Shown one piece after another: positions 32,994 to 41,299 of a stretch of DNA of 64,000 nt. Each line of letters starts with the position of its first letter. Within the stretch, counting starts at the first letter, position 1. The DNA lies in IMG/VR virus record IMGVR_UViG_3300031823_000004, positions 17,341 through 81,340 of that record; one strand, 5' to 3'. The notes below the pieces were generated by a model. That model saw only the letters and a list, made by a program, of their open reading frames with translations. It had not been told where the DNA came from and ran no database searches. Both the position numbers and the translations under genes were made by a program. This DNA comes from a virus.

Positions 32994-33878
32994 CTACAAC
33001 TCCAGTTCCACGCACGTTTCCAGCGTGATATTCACGTCGATCGCAGCGATGGTGCCGTATCCGGTGGTAATCGTCACTGGGAAAACCCCCTCCAGTACGA
33101 GCATGATCTCTGACCAGTAGAATACCGGCGCCTGTCCGGTCCATTCCTGGCTGCTGTCTCCGGAAACCGCCTGCCACTCGTGCCGTACGTTCTGGCCCAC
33201 CACCCCGAACAGCGTCGCCTTCAGCGCGCGGAACGCAATCAGCAGCGTGTCACGATAAAAGTCGCGCTCGTCGGCGTTCTGGTCCAGCACACTGATCTGC
33301 CACACCCGCTTGGCCCAGCCCGGCAGGGTTGCCAGATTGTTGGTGTCCGGCACCAGTACGTCCTGGCCGATCGCGGTGTCGTTCTGCTGAAACAGCGCCA
33401 GGTTGACGACGACAAACGGTGTCGCTGGCCAGCCGCCCGCCGGACCTTTCGTCGTGACCTGCGCGGGCTCTATCGTCACACCGGGCGGCCTTGGCGCGTT
33501 GTCGCAGGCGGCCTGCATCAGGCGAATCAGAAGCTGTGTCATGCCGTCGGGCACGGTGACGATCGCCGAGCCCGGCGTCACCGCGGCGGTCACCGTCGTG
33601 CCGGTGTTGTCGATCCCGGTCCAGGTGTACGAAACCGCGGGGTTCAGCGGCTGCGAAGACGTCGACGGCCCGTCGCCAACGTCGACCCAGAACGGTAGCG
33701 GTGCCCCGGCATAGATTGTGGCACTGCTACTGTCCGAACCATTGCGAATAAGAGTGATACTGGTCACACCTGATGCAGGTGCGAAATTACCTTGATCGGC
33801 GCCGTAGAGTTCTAGTAAAACGCTGCCGCCGATAGGCAGGGGCGCCAGAACGATCGGCGGGCCAGCGGAGCCGGACAC
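32994..33878 (-). CDS. Putative tail terminator or neck protein
   Basis: A 294-residue protein. The C-terminal two thirds look like a tail-completion fold: an early helix (TQLLIRLMQAACDNAPRPPG), a strand PFVVVNLALFQQND, then KRVWQISVLDQNADERDFYR, where a W-x-I-x-V-x-D strand is followed by a helix (DTLLIAFRALKATLFG). This is the layout of many tail terminators. The N-terminal 100 residues are an extra beta domain. It lies between neck-region genes and fibres in the order expected for a terminator. Recognition is by pattern only. Confidence 0.4.
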   Translation of the reverse strand: MSGSAGPPIVLAPLPIGGSVLLELYGADQGNFAPASGVTSITLIRNGSDSSSATIYAGAPLPFWVDVGDGPSTSSQPLNPAVSYTWTGIDNTGTTVTAAVTPGSAIVTVPDGMTQLLIRLMQAACDNAPRPPGVTIEPAQVTTKGPAGGWPATPFVVVNLALFQQNDTAIGQDVLVPDTNNLATLPGWAKRVWQISVLDQNADERDFYRDTLLIAFRALKATLFGVVGQNVRHEWQAVSGDSSQEWTGQAPVFYWSEIMLVLEGVFPVTITTGYGTIAAIDVNITLETCVELEL

Positions 33879-33882
33879 CGGG

Positions 33883-34425
33883 TCATCCCTCCGCTATCGC
33901 GCGCCTGGCGATCGTCGCCAGGGCCATTGCTGGTGCATACGGCATCATCGGCGGGATGATCCATGAGTCGGCAGGCGAGTTCGGGCCGAACGACGCGAAG
34001 CCGCTGGACGTGTTGGCGCGCAGTTCCGCCCACATGGAGGACTTCAGCGAAGCAGGTCCGGACCCAACACGCCGCAACCCGGTCGCCCTCAGATGCTCGA
34101 CCGAACCGACCGGGCGGTGCATCGGGATCGCACGATTGCGGAGCGAGGCGACCGTCTTCATGTCGAACGACCGGTGTCCGGTTTCGAGTACTGCTGCCTC
34201 CGGCGCAAGCTCCTCGTCGGCCAGGATCGCGATGGTTGCCGGTCCGCGCTGCTCCAGCCGCAGCGACGAGGCGTACTTGCCGGACGGGTAGATCAGACGC
34301 TTGCCGTTCAGCGCCGTGTGCCCGAGCGCGAAGTCGAGCCACATGACAAAAATCTCGACGCCGATCTGCGTAATCGTCTCGGGCGGCAGGTTCGTCCGGA
34401 TGATGTAGGAGAAACCGGTTTTCAC
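33883..34425 (-). CDS. Putative head-tail connector protein
   Basis: A 180-residue protein with a mixed alpha/beta N-terminal part (LPPETITQIGVEIFVMWLDF; RLIYPSGKYASSLRLEQRGP) and a Ser/Pro-rich middle (MHRPVGSVEHLRATGLRRVG) before helical ends (PYAPAMALATIARRAIAEG). It stands between the Cys-cluster structural gene and the terminator-like gene, where head completion and neck proteins usually lie. No specific family is recognised. Confidence 0.45.
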   Translation of the reverse strand: MKTGFSYIIRTNLPPETITQIGVEIFVMWLDFALGHTALNGKRLIYPSGKYASSLRLEQRGPATIAILADEELAPEAAVLETGHRSFDMKTVASLRNRAIPMHRPVGSVEHLRATGLRRVGSGPASLKSSMWAELRANTSSGFASFGPNSPADSWIIPPMMPYAPAMALATIARRAIAEG

Positions 34426-35295
34426 CTAGATGGAGCCGATCAGTGTTGGGGCTGTGGCCAGCGTGCCCGTCATCTGCGCACTGCCCGCTGCCTGCGGCTC
34501 CAGCCCGCGCTGACGGGTCCAGAAATCGAGCGCCTGGAGCCGGAACCGCCGCGGCTCATTGACCGTGCCGCCGCCCAGTGGGCGGATATGCGGCAGGCCG
34601 CCGGCGACGCGGAACGCCACGTACACGGGCGCGGCCAGGAACTCCACCATGTAATTCGTCCCGGGCGGATAGCCGGTGATCGCCACCGTAGCGCCGGACA
34701 CCGTATAGCCCGACACGAGATCGACGTTCCCGCTCGACGGATCCCAGACCGTCACCGCCCCGGACGGCGCTATTGCAAGGTTCTGCTGAAAAGGCAGGTT
34801 CTGCTTTATGCCGACCTGCAACACCGCCGTGTAGCGCGTCTGCATATCGACCGGTACAAAGCGGTCGTCGACAGAGGCGTACGTCCAGCATTGCGTCGGC
34901 TGGTTCGGATCGCCGACCGCGAAATTCGGATTGGCGTATGGGATGGTGATCGACGGCTCCGTACTCTGGAATGTGCCGTACTCCTCGTTGAACCGCGTGC
35001 CGGGTTCGTCCGACGTCGGCGCCCGGTGGATGAACTCCAGGTACATCGGCATCGGCGGGCCGGGCGCGTCCCAGTAGACCCCCACACCGGAGCATTTGGT
35101 GCAGGACCGCTGGGGTGACCCTAGCTGCGGCAGCCGCCCGGCCGCTCCACCGCCCGCGTAAACGCAGGGGCAGGTATGGCTCCTCGCCCACGACACGCGC
35201 TGGGCGTTCGCCGCGATCAGCGCGTCGAAGTTCTGCGATGGCATGGAGCGCATCGTTGTCGGCAGCGCAGGGCAGGGCAGGATCACACCGGGCAT
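34426..35295 (-). CDS. Structural protein with Cys cluster
   Basis: A 289-residue protein. The N-terminal part contains four cysteines in the pattern C-x-C-x(20)-C-x-x-C (CPCVYAGGG ... SCTKCSGVG), which looks like a zinc knuckle stabilising the fold; the remaining 200 residues are beta-rich (FVPVDMQTRYTAVLQVGIKQ; NVDLVSGYTVSGATVAITGY). It follows the neck/head gene at 35302 by six bases. It may be a head-tail joining protein. No family is recognised. ATG 35244 (MPSQNFDALI) is a possible later start. Confidence 0.5.
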   Translation of the reverse strand: MPGVILPCPALPTTMRSMPSQNFDALIAANAQRVSWARSHTCPCVYAGGGAAGRLPQLGSPQRSCTKCSGVGVYWDAPGPPMPMYLEFIHRAPTSDEPGTRFNEEYGTFQSTEPSITIPYANPNFAVGDPNQPTQCWTYASVDDRFVPVDMQTRYTAVLQVGIKQNLPFQQNLAIAPSGAVTVWDPSSGNVDLVSGYTVSGATVAITGYPPGTNYMVEFLAAPVYVAFRVAGGLPHIRPLGGGTVNEPRRFRLQALDFWTRQRGLEPQAAGSAQMTGTLATAPTLIGSI

Positions 35296-35301
35296 TGCGG
35301 C

Positions 35302-36294
35302 CTACAGGATGTTCATGGCGAAGCCGCCGCACATCTGCTTGGCTCGCCGGGTCAGCCGATCCACCACTAACTCCTGCTGGGCGATTGCGCCAGCGAAGGC
35401 GCCCTTCGGATCGAATTTCATCTCCTGCATCAGGCCGTCCGCCTGGAGGCGCGTCGAGACGGCACCGTAGTTGACGGAAAGCTGCATGATCCCCAGCGCC
35501 GTCGTAGCCGTTTTGGCGAGCACAAGCTGCCGCATGAATTTCCAGTTGGCCTGATAGTCCGCCGCGGTCAGACCAGCGGTGTACTGGAACCACATGCCAC
35601 CAGGCACGTTCTCCGAAAATCCCAGAAAGGCCAGTTGCAAAGCGAACAGCGGCAGCATTTGCACGTCTGTCGCCGGCACGAACCGCACCAGGCCGCGTTC
35701 CGAATCCTCCACAACCCACGTCTGGGGCATCCGGAAGTACTCGTTCAGCAGCGGATAGATGAACGCCATGTTTTTCGTGCCATTGGCGTTCGTGGCATTG
35801 ATGATGCCGGTCGGATCGACAACATCCACGCCTTTCACCGGCCGCCAGCGCATCCGCTGGTACAGCCATCCGGCATCACGGGCGCGGTCAAAGAAAAAGT
35901 CGTACGCCGCTTCCTGAAAGTCGTAGTCGACCCCAAGCTGCTGGTAGTTGTATTTCGTGACCAGCCCTAAAAGCTGTGTCGCCTGCTGCGATTTGGCTGG
36001 CGGTGCGGCAATCCACGTCTGGCATAGCTTGATATTGGTGTCGTTCTCGATCTCGTCCTCGGCATAGCGGATCCATTCGGTGATGGACGGGTCGTCGATC
36101 GGAACCGGCGGATTGCCGTACATCTGGATAGGAACCTGAAGATAGGTCCGGAGATCGTTCGGTTGCAGCCCGGTTTTGGTCGAAGCACCGGAAGAGAAAT
36201 TGATGATGGTCGGCGCCTGACCGGACACCGCGGTGTTCCAGTTCCACAGTGCCTTGGTAGGAATCGGAACATAGGTATTCGGGTTGTCCGACAC
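35302..36294 (-). CDS. Putative neck or head-completion virion protein
   Basis: A 330-residue protein with many Trp/Tyr/Phe. Text such as SITEWIRYAEDEIENDTNIK (71-90) resembles head-completion proteins, in which a helical stretch recognises the portal; the middle (FQEAAYDFFFDRARDAGWLY; WRPVKGVDVVDP) and the C-terminal half (LGFSENVPGGMWFQYTAGLT) are typical of structural proteins. It lies four genes after the capsid gene. A role in joining head to tail is inferred from place. Confidence 0.5.
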   Translation of the reverse strand: MSDNPNTYVPIPTKALWNWNTAVSGQAPTIINFSSGASTKTGLQPNDLRTYLQVPIQMYGNPPVPIDDPSITEWIRYAEDEIENDTNIKLCQTWIAAPPAKSQQATQLLGLVTKYNYQQLGVDYDFQEAAYDFFFDRARDAGWLYQRMRWRPVKGVDVVDPTGIINATNANGTKNMAFIYPLLNEYFRMPQTWVVEDSERGLVRFVPATDVQMLPLFALQLAFLGFSENVPGGMWFQYTAGLTAADYQANWKFMRQLVLAKTATTALGIMQLSVNYGAVSTRLQADGLMQEMKFDPKGAFAGAIAQQELVVDRLTRRAKQMCGGFAMNIL

Positions 36295-36657
36295 TTAGCC
36301 CGATCTCCCCTGTGCTTCGCGCAGGCGTTTCCGCCAGCCGGGCGTATGCGGGATCCTCTGGGCAACCCGTTCGGCGCTCTCCTGCGGCGTCTCCGGCTTG
36401 TCGTCGTCATCGTCGTCAGCCGATGCTGTCGCTGGTGCCGCAACTGGTGTTGCAGCCACCGTGCCGAACGCCTCCAGCAGCGCTTCCGGCTCGCCGCGCA
36501 GCGCCGCTACCTGTCCTTCATTCAGGGCGTCCGTCACGTAGTCGCCGTTCGGCACCCAGCGGAACGGCACACCGACAACCTCACCACCGACAGCGTGGCG
36601 GTGCCGCCAGGCAGTCCAGATACGACCATTGCGGCGCAGGCGAGCGGTGAACGTCAT
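36295..36657 (-). CDS. Hypothetical protein with Asp-rich linker
   Basis: A 120-residue protein. The first 60 residues form a compact domain (WTAWRHRHAVGGEVVGVPFR) ending in a helix (EGQVAALRGEPEALLEAF); an Ala/Pro linker and a run of six Asp (DDDDDD) follow, and then a basic helix (HTPGWRKRLREAQGRSG). It ends directly before the 35302-36294 gene start. It may be a small head decoration or adaptor protein; no family is recognised. Confidence 0.5.
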   Translation of the reverse strand: MTFTARLRRNGRIWTAWRHRHAVGGEVVGVPFRWVPNGDYVTDALNEGQVAALRGEPEALLEAFGTVAATPVAAPATASADDDDDDKPETPQESAERVAQRIPHTPGWRKRLREAQGRSG

Positions 36658-36658
36658 G

Positions 36659-36913
36659 TCAGTTGTACAGCAGAGTGAAAACCGAGTTCGGTATGATGGT
36701 TATCGAACCATCGGCGTCCTGGATTACCCAGTCCGTCGCGTTCGCTTTTTCCGTACCGGATCTGGACGGCACATGCAGCGTGCCATCACCCGGCGAGTGA
36801 AGCGCCAGGCGCTTCGCCCAGATCGGAAGGGTCGAGGCCGCGGCTGTCAAAAGGCCGCCGGACCACTGGAAAGCGTCTATCGAGACGCCGCCTTTTTGCG
36901 TGTGCGTTGCCAT
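36659..36913 (-). CDS. Hypothetical protein
   Basis: An 84-residue protein, the first gene downstream of the terminator after the capsid gene. Beta-rich with Gly turns (GVSIDAFQWSGGLLTAAAST; WVIQDADGSITIIPNSVFTL). It may be a small decoration or head-stabilising protein because of its position, but nothing in the sequence proves this. The stop is one base from the next start. Confidence 0.45.
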   Translation of the reverse strand: MATHTQKGGVSIDAFQWSGGLLTAAASTLPIWAKRLALHSPGDGTLHVPSRSGTEKANATDWVIQDADGSITIIPNSVFTLLYN

Positions 36914-36966
36914 AGCTTCAGGTTACTCCCTTCCGGACAGGTTGTCATTGCAGGCCGCCAAAACGA

Positions 36967-36996
36967 AAACGCCCCCGAACTGCTTCGGGGGCGTTT
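36967..36996. terminator. Bidirectional hairpin terminator after capsid gene
   Basis: A 13-bp perfect inverted repeat, AAACGCCCCCGAA (36967-36979) and TTCGGGGGCGTTT (36984-36996), with a four-base loop. On the leftward transcript it lies 19 bases after the capsid stop, so it could reduce transcription of the neck genes relative to the capsid gene. Confidence 0.75.
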
Positions 36997-37014
36997 GACT
37001 TGAGTCCCCGGCGA

Positions 37015-39015
37015 TCAGGCGTTCGCGCCGAGAGCGTTCCATACCGGGCTGTCCGGAAGGAAGTTGCGGATAACCGCGTGGAATTTCGGGATTCTATTCC
37101 GGATTGCGCCGATCGACGCAACGCACCACGGCATGTACAGGTTGGCCGCGAACAGATTGATGCGGGTCAGCGGCAGCAGGTAGCGATAGTCGAGCGCGTC
37201 GTCTTCGGTGCGCATGTCCAGCAGGTAGATGTTCTCGCCACCCGGGATCGAATAGTTGAAGTCGACGAACGTGACGGTTCCTGAACCGCTCGCCAGCACC
37301 GAACCGACATACCGCACCGCGGTCGGCGAGTTGGCGCCTGACGCGAAGCCCGATGCGCCGCTGCGGAACACGCGGTAAGCGTAGGCGTCGGCCGCCGCCG
37401 GACCGCCGATGCTGACCACAACCGCGCCAGATGACGTGATACCGGAACCAGGCGCATAGATGCCGGAAGCGCCCGCCGACCACGTCAGGGTCGACTCGTT
37501 CATGTTCACGTCGGTCGAAGCGACACCGTAGTAGTACTTGGTCGTCGCTCCGGTGTACACGCCACCTGCGACACCCCAGTTGCTGCCGGAATAGGCCGCA
37601 CCGGAAGCCGCCACGAGCACGCCGGATGGCGGTGTCGGGTTGGTGGTCGTGGTGGGCGTGGTGCCGTTTGCGCGCACCTGCCCCTGCGCGGGAATGTCTC
37701 GCGCGGTGATGACGATATCAAGCGGGAACTGGATCGGGCCGAGACGCGTGCGCATGCCCTGCAAGTCGCCATCGACCACGATGCCGCGGCGATCGGCGAA
37801 CTCGGCATTGACCAGGTTGTTCAGCAGCGTCGTCACCAGCGACTGCAATGCACCGTTGGTCGCCGGGGTCATGAAGGCGTGCGTGATGCGGCCGTACTTG
37901 GTCCATGAAGCGACGTTTGCCGCCACTTCATAGATCATGTTGTACAGGGTCTGCGACAGCGACCAGCCCTGCGCGGACGCATTATTCGTGTAGAACGCCT
38001 GGTAATCGAAAATGTTGCCGCTTGGCGTGGTGTAGAAAATACCGGCGAACTGGTTCGGGAAGACGTTCGGATTGCCCTGGAAACACATCCAGTCGGCAGT
38101 CTGGAGCACGGTCAGCGCGCTGTTGGCGTTTTCCTGCTCGTTCACCGATACGAAATTGTTCTGCGCCATCAAAGCCAGGGTAACAGCGCGCCCGTCCAGC
38201 ATCAGCTTCAGGTTGATCGACTGGAGCGAGTAGATACCGGCGTTGGTCGCAAGCGTGCCGGTTTGCACGTTGGAAAAGCCGGACGTCGCCGAACCCGGCA
38301 GCGCACCGCCCGGATCGTCGATGTAGGCGAAGTAGTCGACCACCTGGTACGCCGGGCTTTTCGGCAGCGACTGGTACAGCGTGAAGCTGTCCGGCCGCAC
38401 CGTGCCACGGGCAATGCGCGTGTCGAGCGACACATAGCCCAGCGACTGGCCGCCTGTGATCGACGTGAAGTTGGTCGCCGTGCCGACATCGAGCACCGCC
38501 TTGGCGATCGGGTCGGCCTTGGCCAGTTCGATGACGTCGATCTCGCGCAACGGACCGCGGCTTGAACCTTCGGTCGGTCCGGGTGCGTTGGTCTGGTACC
38601 AGCGTGCCGAATCACGCCATACCTTGGCAAAGGCCTGTTCCGGCGCGGCCGCCTTGTGCAGCGCCTCGCGCGCCGTCGCGCCATTGAACATGATCGGGTT
38701 GCCAGGACCGAAACTGATCGGCACCTCGACGCCCATCGCCACGCCCATGAACATCGGCGCGAGCGGCGCAAGCGGGCTGTTCGCCGGCGGCAGCGACTGT
38801 TCGAACTGCACCAGCGCCTTGGTGGCGCGGTGCATCCGCACCTCTGCCGGTACGTCGGCGTCGATGATCTGCGGCTCGACGTACTCGTTCGCCGGGCGCC
38901 GCACGATCGGATGGGGCGGAACGACCGGTGGCTTGCCGTTTTGGGTCAGCGCGGATCCAGCGAGAAGGCCGGTAGGCGGGACGCCTGGCGTGCCGGTTTC
39001 AATGGATTGGGACAT
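37015..39015 (-). CDS. Major capsid protein with inserted Ig-like domain
   Basis: A 666-residue protein, the one directly downstream of protease and scaffold. After a Pro-rich N-terminus comes a long helical/beta core consistent with an HK97-like shell protein (MQNNF-type text AQNNFVSVNEQENANSALTV; ADRRGIVVDGDLQGMRTRLG). An extra beta domain of about 130 residues (about 460-590, from PTPPSGVLVAASG to VDFNYSIPG) has the look of an Ig/fibronectin insertion, perhaps surface-exposed. The C-terminus DYRYLLPLTRINLFAANLYM is strikingly repeated in the small protein at 51852-52124. The terminator at 36967-36996 follows. Function is inferred from order and size. Confidence 0.7.
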   Translation of the reverse strand: MSQSIETGTPGVPPTGLLAGSALTQNGKPPVVPPHPIVRRPANEYVEPQIIDADVPAEVRMHRATKALVQFEQSLPPANSPLAPLAPMFMGVAMGVEVPISFGPGNPIMFNGATAREALHKAAAPEQAFAKVWRDSARWYQTNAPGPTEGSSRGPLREIDVIELAKADPIAKAVLDVGTATNFTSITGGQSLGYVSLDTRIARGTVRPDSFTLYQSLPKSPAYQVVDYFAYIDDPGGALPGSATSGFSNVQTGTLATNAGIYSLQSINLKLMLDGRAVTLALMAQNNFVSVNEQENANSALTVLQTADWMCFQGNPNVFPNQFAGIFYTTPSGNIFDYQAFYTNNASAQGWSLSQTLYNMIYEVAANVASWTKYGRITHAFMTPATNGALQSLVTTLLNNLVNAEFADRRGIVVDGDLQGMRTRLGPIQFPLDIVITARDIPAQGQVRANGTTPTTTTNPTPPSGVLVAASGAAYSGSNWGVAGGVYTGATTKYYYGVASTDVNMNESTLTWSAGASGIYAPGSGITSSGAVVVSIGGPAAADAYAYRVFRSGASGFASGANSPTAVRYVGSVLASGSGTVTFVDFNYSIPGGENIYLLDMRTEDDALDYRYLLPLTRINLFAANLYMPWCVASIGAIRNRIPKFHAVIRNFLPDSPVWNALGANA

Positions 39016-39043
39016 CGTCTCTGGTGTTCCTTCTCTCGGGCCG

Positions 39044-40597
39044 TTACGCCGCCTTGGCCTTCAGGATTGCCTGCACCGGCTCCGGGCATCCCGCGATGGC
39101 CGCATTAACCGTGACTTCCGGAATGCCGGGGATGCGCGTCGTCTGCAACGCGTCCATCGCCTTGTCGCGCTGCGCCGCCGTAATGTGGCGAGCCTCGGCC
39201 AGTTCGTTGATTTTCTGGGCCTTCGACTCGAAGGTGACGACTTCCCCCTTGAACAAGTCGGTCACCGGCGGCATCGTGTTGTTCGGGTTGCGGCTCTGGC
39301 CGCCGACCATGCGCATGACTTCTTCGACACGCGCGGTCAGCAAGGCTTGTCCGGACAGCGACGCCTTGACGGCCTCGGCCATCGCGTCCATCGCCTTTTG
39401 CACGTCCGCCGCCACTGGCGCCGTGCCAGTTGCGCCACCGGTCGCCGTCGCCGCCGTGCTGTCGCCGGTCGCCGCCGTGCTGTCGCCGGACGTTGCCGCT
39501 GGTGCCGTCGCCGTCTTGCCAAGCGGCCACTTGTCCTGATTCTTGGCCTTGGCTTCCTTGGCCGCTTTGGAGACAGATTCGAGACGCGCCTCGATCGCCT
39601 TCATGCTCAGGCCGACCTTGCCCTCGCGCAGTGCCTTGGCGACCGCGGCATGCGTCCGCGCCTTGGCCAGACGCCGCATGCCCATGTTGTACTGGCGCAC
39701 ACCAGCGTTCGGCTGGCCGTCCGCCATCGCATCGGCCGCGGCCTTGAACGCTCCACGGGCGAGACGGGTCAGCCCCTTGGCAATCAGGCGCTCGCGCGCC
39801 GCAGCCTTGCCAACAGCCTTTTTCGCCTCGTCCTCGTCTTCCTCGCCTTCCTCTTCAAGCTCGTTGGTGATCTCGATCTCGGTACCACCACCGGACTCTT
39901 CCTGCTCGGCCTCTTCGTCCTCGTCCTCTTCCTCGTCAGCGTTGCCCGACTCACTGTCCTTGTTGGATTCGGACTCACCCTTGGCCTTGGAGACAGCCTT
40001 GACCACCTCCGGAATAGCCTTGGCGATGGCACCCGGAAGCGCCTTGGCAACGGCTGCCGACACCGCGGCCTCGATCGCCGCCTTGTCGATCGCCACCGGC
40101 TCCGCAGTGCTAAGGGACAGCACCATCAGGTCGATCCGGTCATTGATCGCCTTCGCGGTGCTGAACAGCGACTTCAGCGCCGCACCATGCGCGCGCAGCT
40201 TTGCACCCAGCATTTCGGTCGCGCGCTGCACACCGCGCTGCGGCGTATGCCGCGAGTACTCGCGCTCCATGCGCTCGGCGCCGCCACCAGCAGCATCCTG
40301 CTGCGGACCGACGTTGACGCTGCCGCCCGGTACCGAACTTTCCGGACCATGCGCATTCACCAGCCTGGCATGATCGTCCTGCGGCCCATCCCACAGATCC
40401 TCGACGATCGGCACGGTGCCCTGATCGTCGCCGGTGAACATCATGTGGTTTTCCGACTTGCCGATCTCCACGCTGGCGGACACCGCCGCATCGGCAATCA
40501 GCGTCTCACGTTCGGCCTTGGTCATGTGCGGCCATGCGGCAGCAAGGGCCTTGCTGATGCGGGAAACGAACGTGGGCTTAGTGTCAGCGTTGGCCAT
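39044..40597 (-). CDS. Nested scaffold product (internal start)
   Basis: The ATG at 40595-40597 is preceded by AGGAGG (40602-40607 on the complement) with a four-base gap, the best SD in this part of the operon, although it is inside the larger ORF and in the same frame. The product of 517 residues (MANADTKPTFVSRISKALAA...) would contain the acidic, coiled-coil scaffold region without the pyrophosphatase-like domain. This is the arrangement of lambda C and Nu3, where the scaffold is nested in the protease gene. That both forms are made is inference from the SD. Confidence 0.5.
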   Translation of the reverse strand: MANADTKPTFVSRISKALAAAWPHMTKAERETLIADAAVSASVEIGKSENHMMFTGDDQGTVPIVEDLWDGPQDDHARLVNAHGPESSVPGGSVNVGPQQDAAGGGAERMEREYSRHTPQRGVQRATEMLGAKLRAHGAALKSLFSTAKAINDRIDLMVLSLSTAEPVAIDKAAIEAAVSAAVAKALPGAIAKAIPEVVKAVSKAKGESESNKDSESGNADEEEDEDEEAEQEESGGGTEIEITNELEEEGEEDEDEAKKAVGKAAARERLIAKGLTRLARGAFKAAADAMADGQPNAGVRQYNMGMRRLAKARTHAAVAKALREGKVGLSMKAIEARLESVSKAAKEAKAKNQDKWPLGKTATAPAATSGDSTAATGDSTAATATGGATGTAPVAADVQKAMDAMAEAVKASLSGQALLTARVEEVMRMVGGQSRNPNNTMPPVTDLFKGEVVTFESKAQKINELAEARHITAAQRDKAMDALQTTRIPGIPEVTVNAAIAGCPEPVQAILKAKAA

Positions 40598-41299
40598 GAA
40601 ACCTCCTGAAGCGTACGGTTCTGCCTTCGGCAGACCCTTACCTGAAGCGCTTACCCCCGACCCGGCCTCGCCCAGTAGCCCGGATCGGCATTCGCACGGA
40701 GTATCTGTCGCGCAACAGACATGCTCCAATGCCGCTACAGCGTCCGTACGGACGGCTTTTGCAACCAGTGCGCATTTTGTATCGCCCTGGCGCAACCAGT
40801 ACAGGAACTCCGAAAACGTCATCCGTACAACCGCACCGGCCCGCTCCCGGCCACGCCCATCGGAAAATGCTGCCAGATAGGTGTCGCGAACCGCCTCGCG
40901 GTGGGGAAAGCCGAGGAAAACCTTATGCTCGTCGAAGGCCTTCGTGTCCGCGTCCACCTGGTCAATAGCCCAGACCGGCAGCTTTGATGCGGCATGTGCT
41001 TCCGGGCCTACGTACACGTCCACCTGGTCGCCGTCAGCCCCGGTCGTCTCCTTAACGTAGCCGTAGTGGCACGGCATGACGACAGACCACGGCTTGCCGC
41101 CGGGCCCGATCCCGCTGCGCGTACGGCCCTTCGGTGTTTCGATCGTCACCGGCAGGCCGCCCACCAGGGCATGCGCCTTTTTGTAATTGCCCGCCCGCGC
41201 CTGTTCGGGCGTCGGATCCCAGGCACGATTGACCGCCCGGTCGAGATCGCCAGGTGCCGCCACTTCGATCGGATTGTCGCGATGGCCGGGATGGCTCAC
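39044..41299 (-). CDS. Pyrophosphatase-like domain fused to scaffold
   Basis: A 751-residue protein. Residues 50-180 contain YVKETTGADGDQVDVYVGPE (81-100); D-G-D-Q-V-D is the signature of soluble inorganic pyrophosphatases (Asp89, Asp91, Asp94) and the following VWAIDQVDADTKAFDEHKVF matches the InPase domain reported in phage polyvalent proteins. From residue 235 on it is helical: an acidic run (EEEDEDEEAEQEE), Ala-rich coils and a basic C-terminus (EPVQAILKAKAA), as in scaffold proteins. A strong internal start at Met235 suggests that the scaffold part is also made alone. It lies between protease and capsid genes. Its start overlaps the protease stop by four bases. Confidence 0.65.
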   Translation of the reverse strand: MSHPGHRDNPIEVAAPGDLDRAVNRAWDPTPEQARAGNYKKAHALVGGLPVTIETPKGRTRSGIGPGGKPWSVVMPCHYGYVKETTGADGDQVDVYVGPEAHAASKLPVWAIDQVDADTKAFDEHKVFLGFPHREAVRDTYLAAFSDGRGRERAGAVVRMTFSEFLYWLRQGDTKCALVAKAVRTDAVAALEHVCCATDTPCECRSGLLGEAGSGVSASGKGLPKAEPYASGGFMANADTKPTFVSRISKALAAAWPHMTKAERETLIADAAVSASVEIGKSENHMMFTGDDQGTVPIVEDLWDGPQDDHARLVNAHGPESSVPGGSVNVGPQQDAAGGGAERMEREYSRHTPQRGVQRATEMLGAKLRAHGAALKSLFSTAKAINDRIDLMVLSLSTAEPVAIDKAAIEAAVSAAVAKALPGAIAKAIPEVVKAVSKAKGESESNKDSESGNADEEEDEDEEAEQEESGGGTEIEITNELEEEGEEDEDEAKKAVGKAAARERLIAKGLTRLARGAFKAAADAMADGQPNAGVRQYNMGMRRLAKARTHAAVAKALREGKVGLSMKAIEARLESVSKAAKEAKAKNQDKWPLGKTATAPAATSGDSTAATGDSTAATATGGATGTAPVAADVQKAMDAMAEAVKASLSGQALLTARVEEVMRMVGGQSRNPNNTMPPVTDLFKGEVVTFESKAQKINELAEARHITAAQRDKAMDALQTTRIPGIPEVTVNAAIAGCPEPVQAILKAKAA

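Noticed and set aside
38456-40609. Long plus-strand frame (717 codons) opposite capsid and scaffold genes
   Set aside because: It is the complement of well-supported leftward genes, is rich in Arg/His/Gly typical of shadow frames in GC-rich DNA, and lacks an SD.
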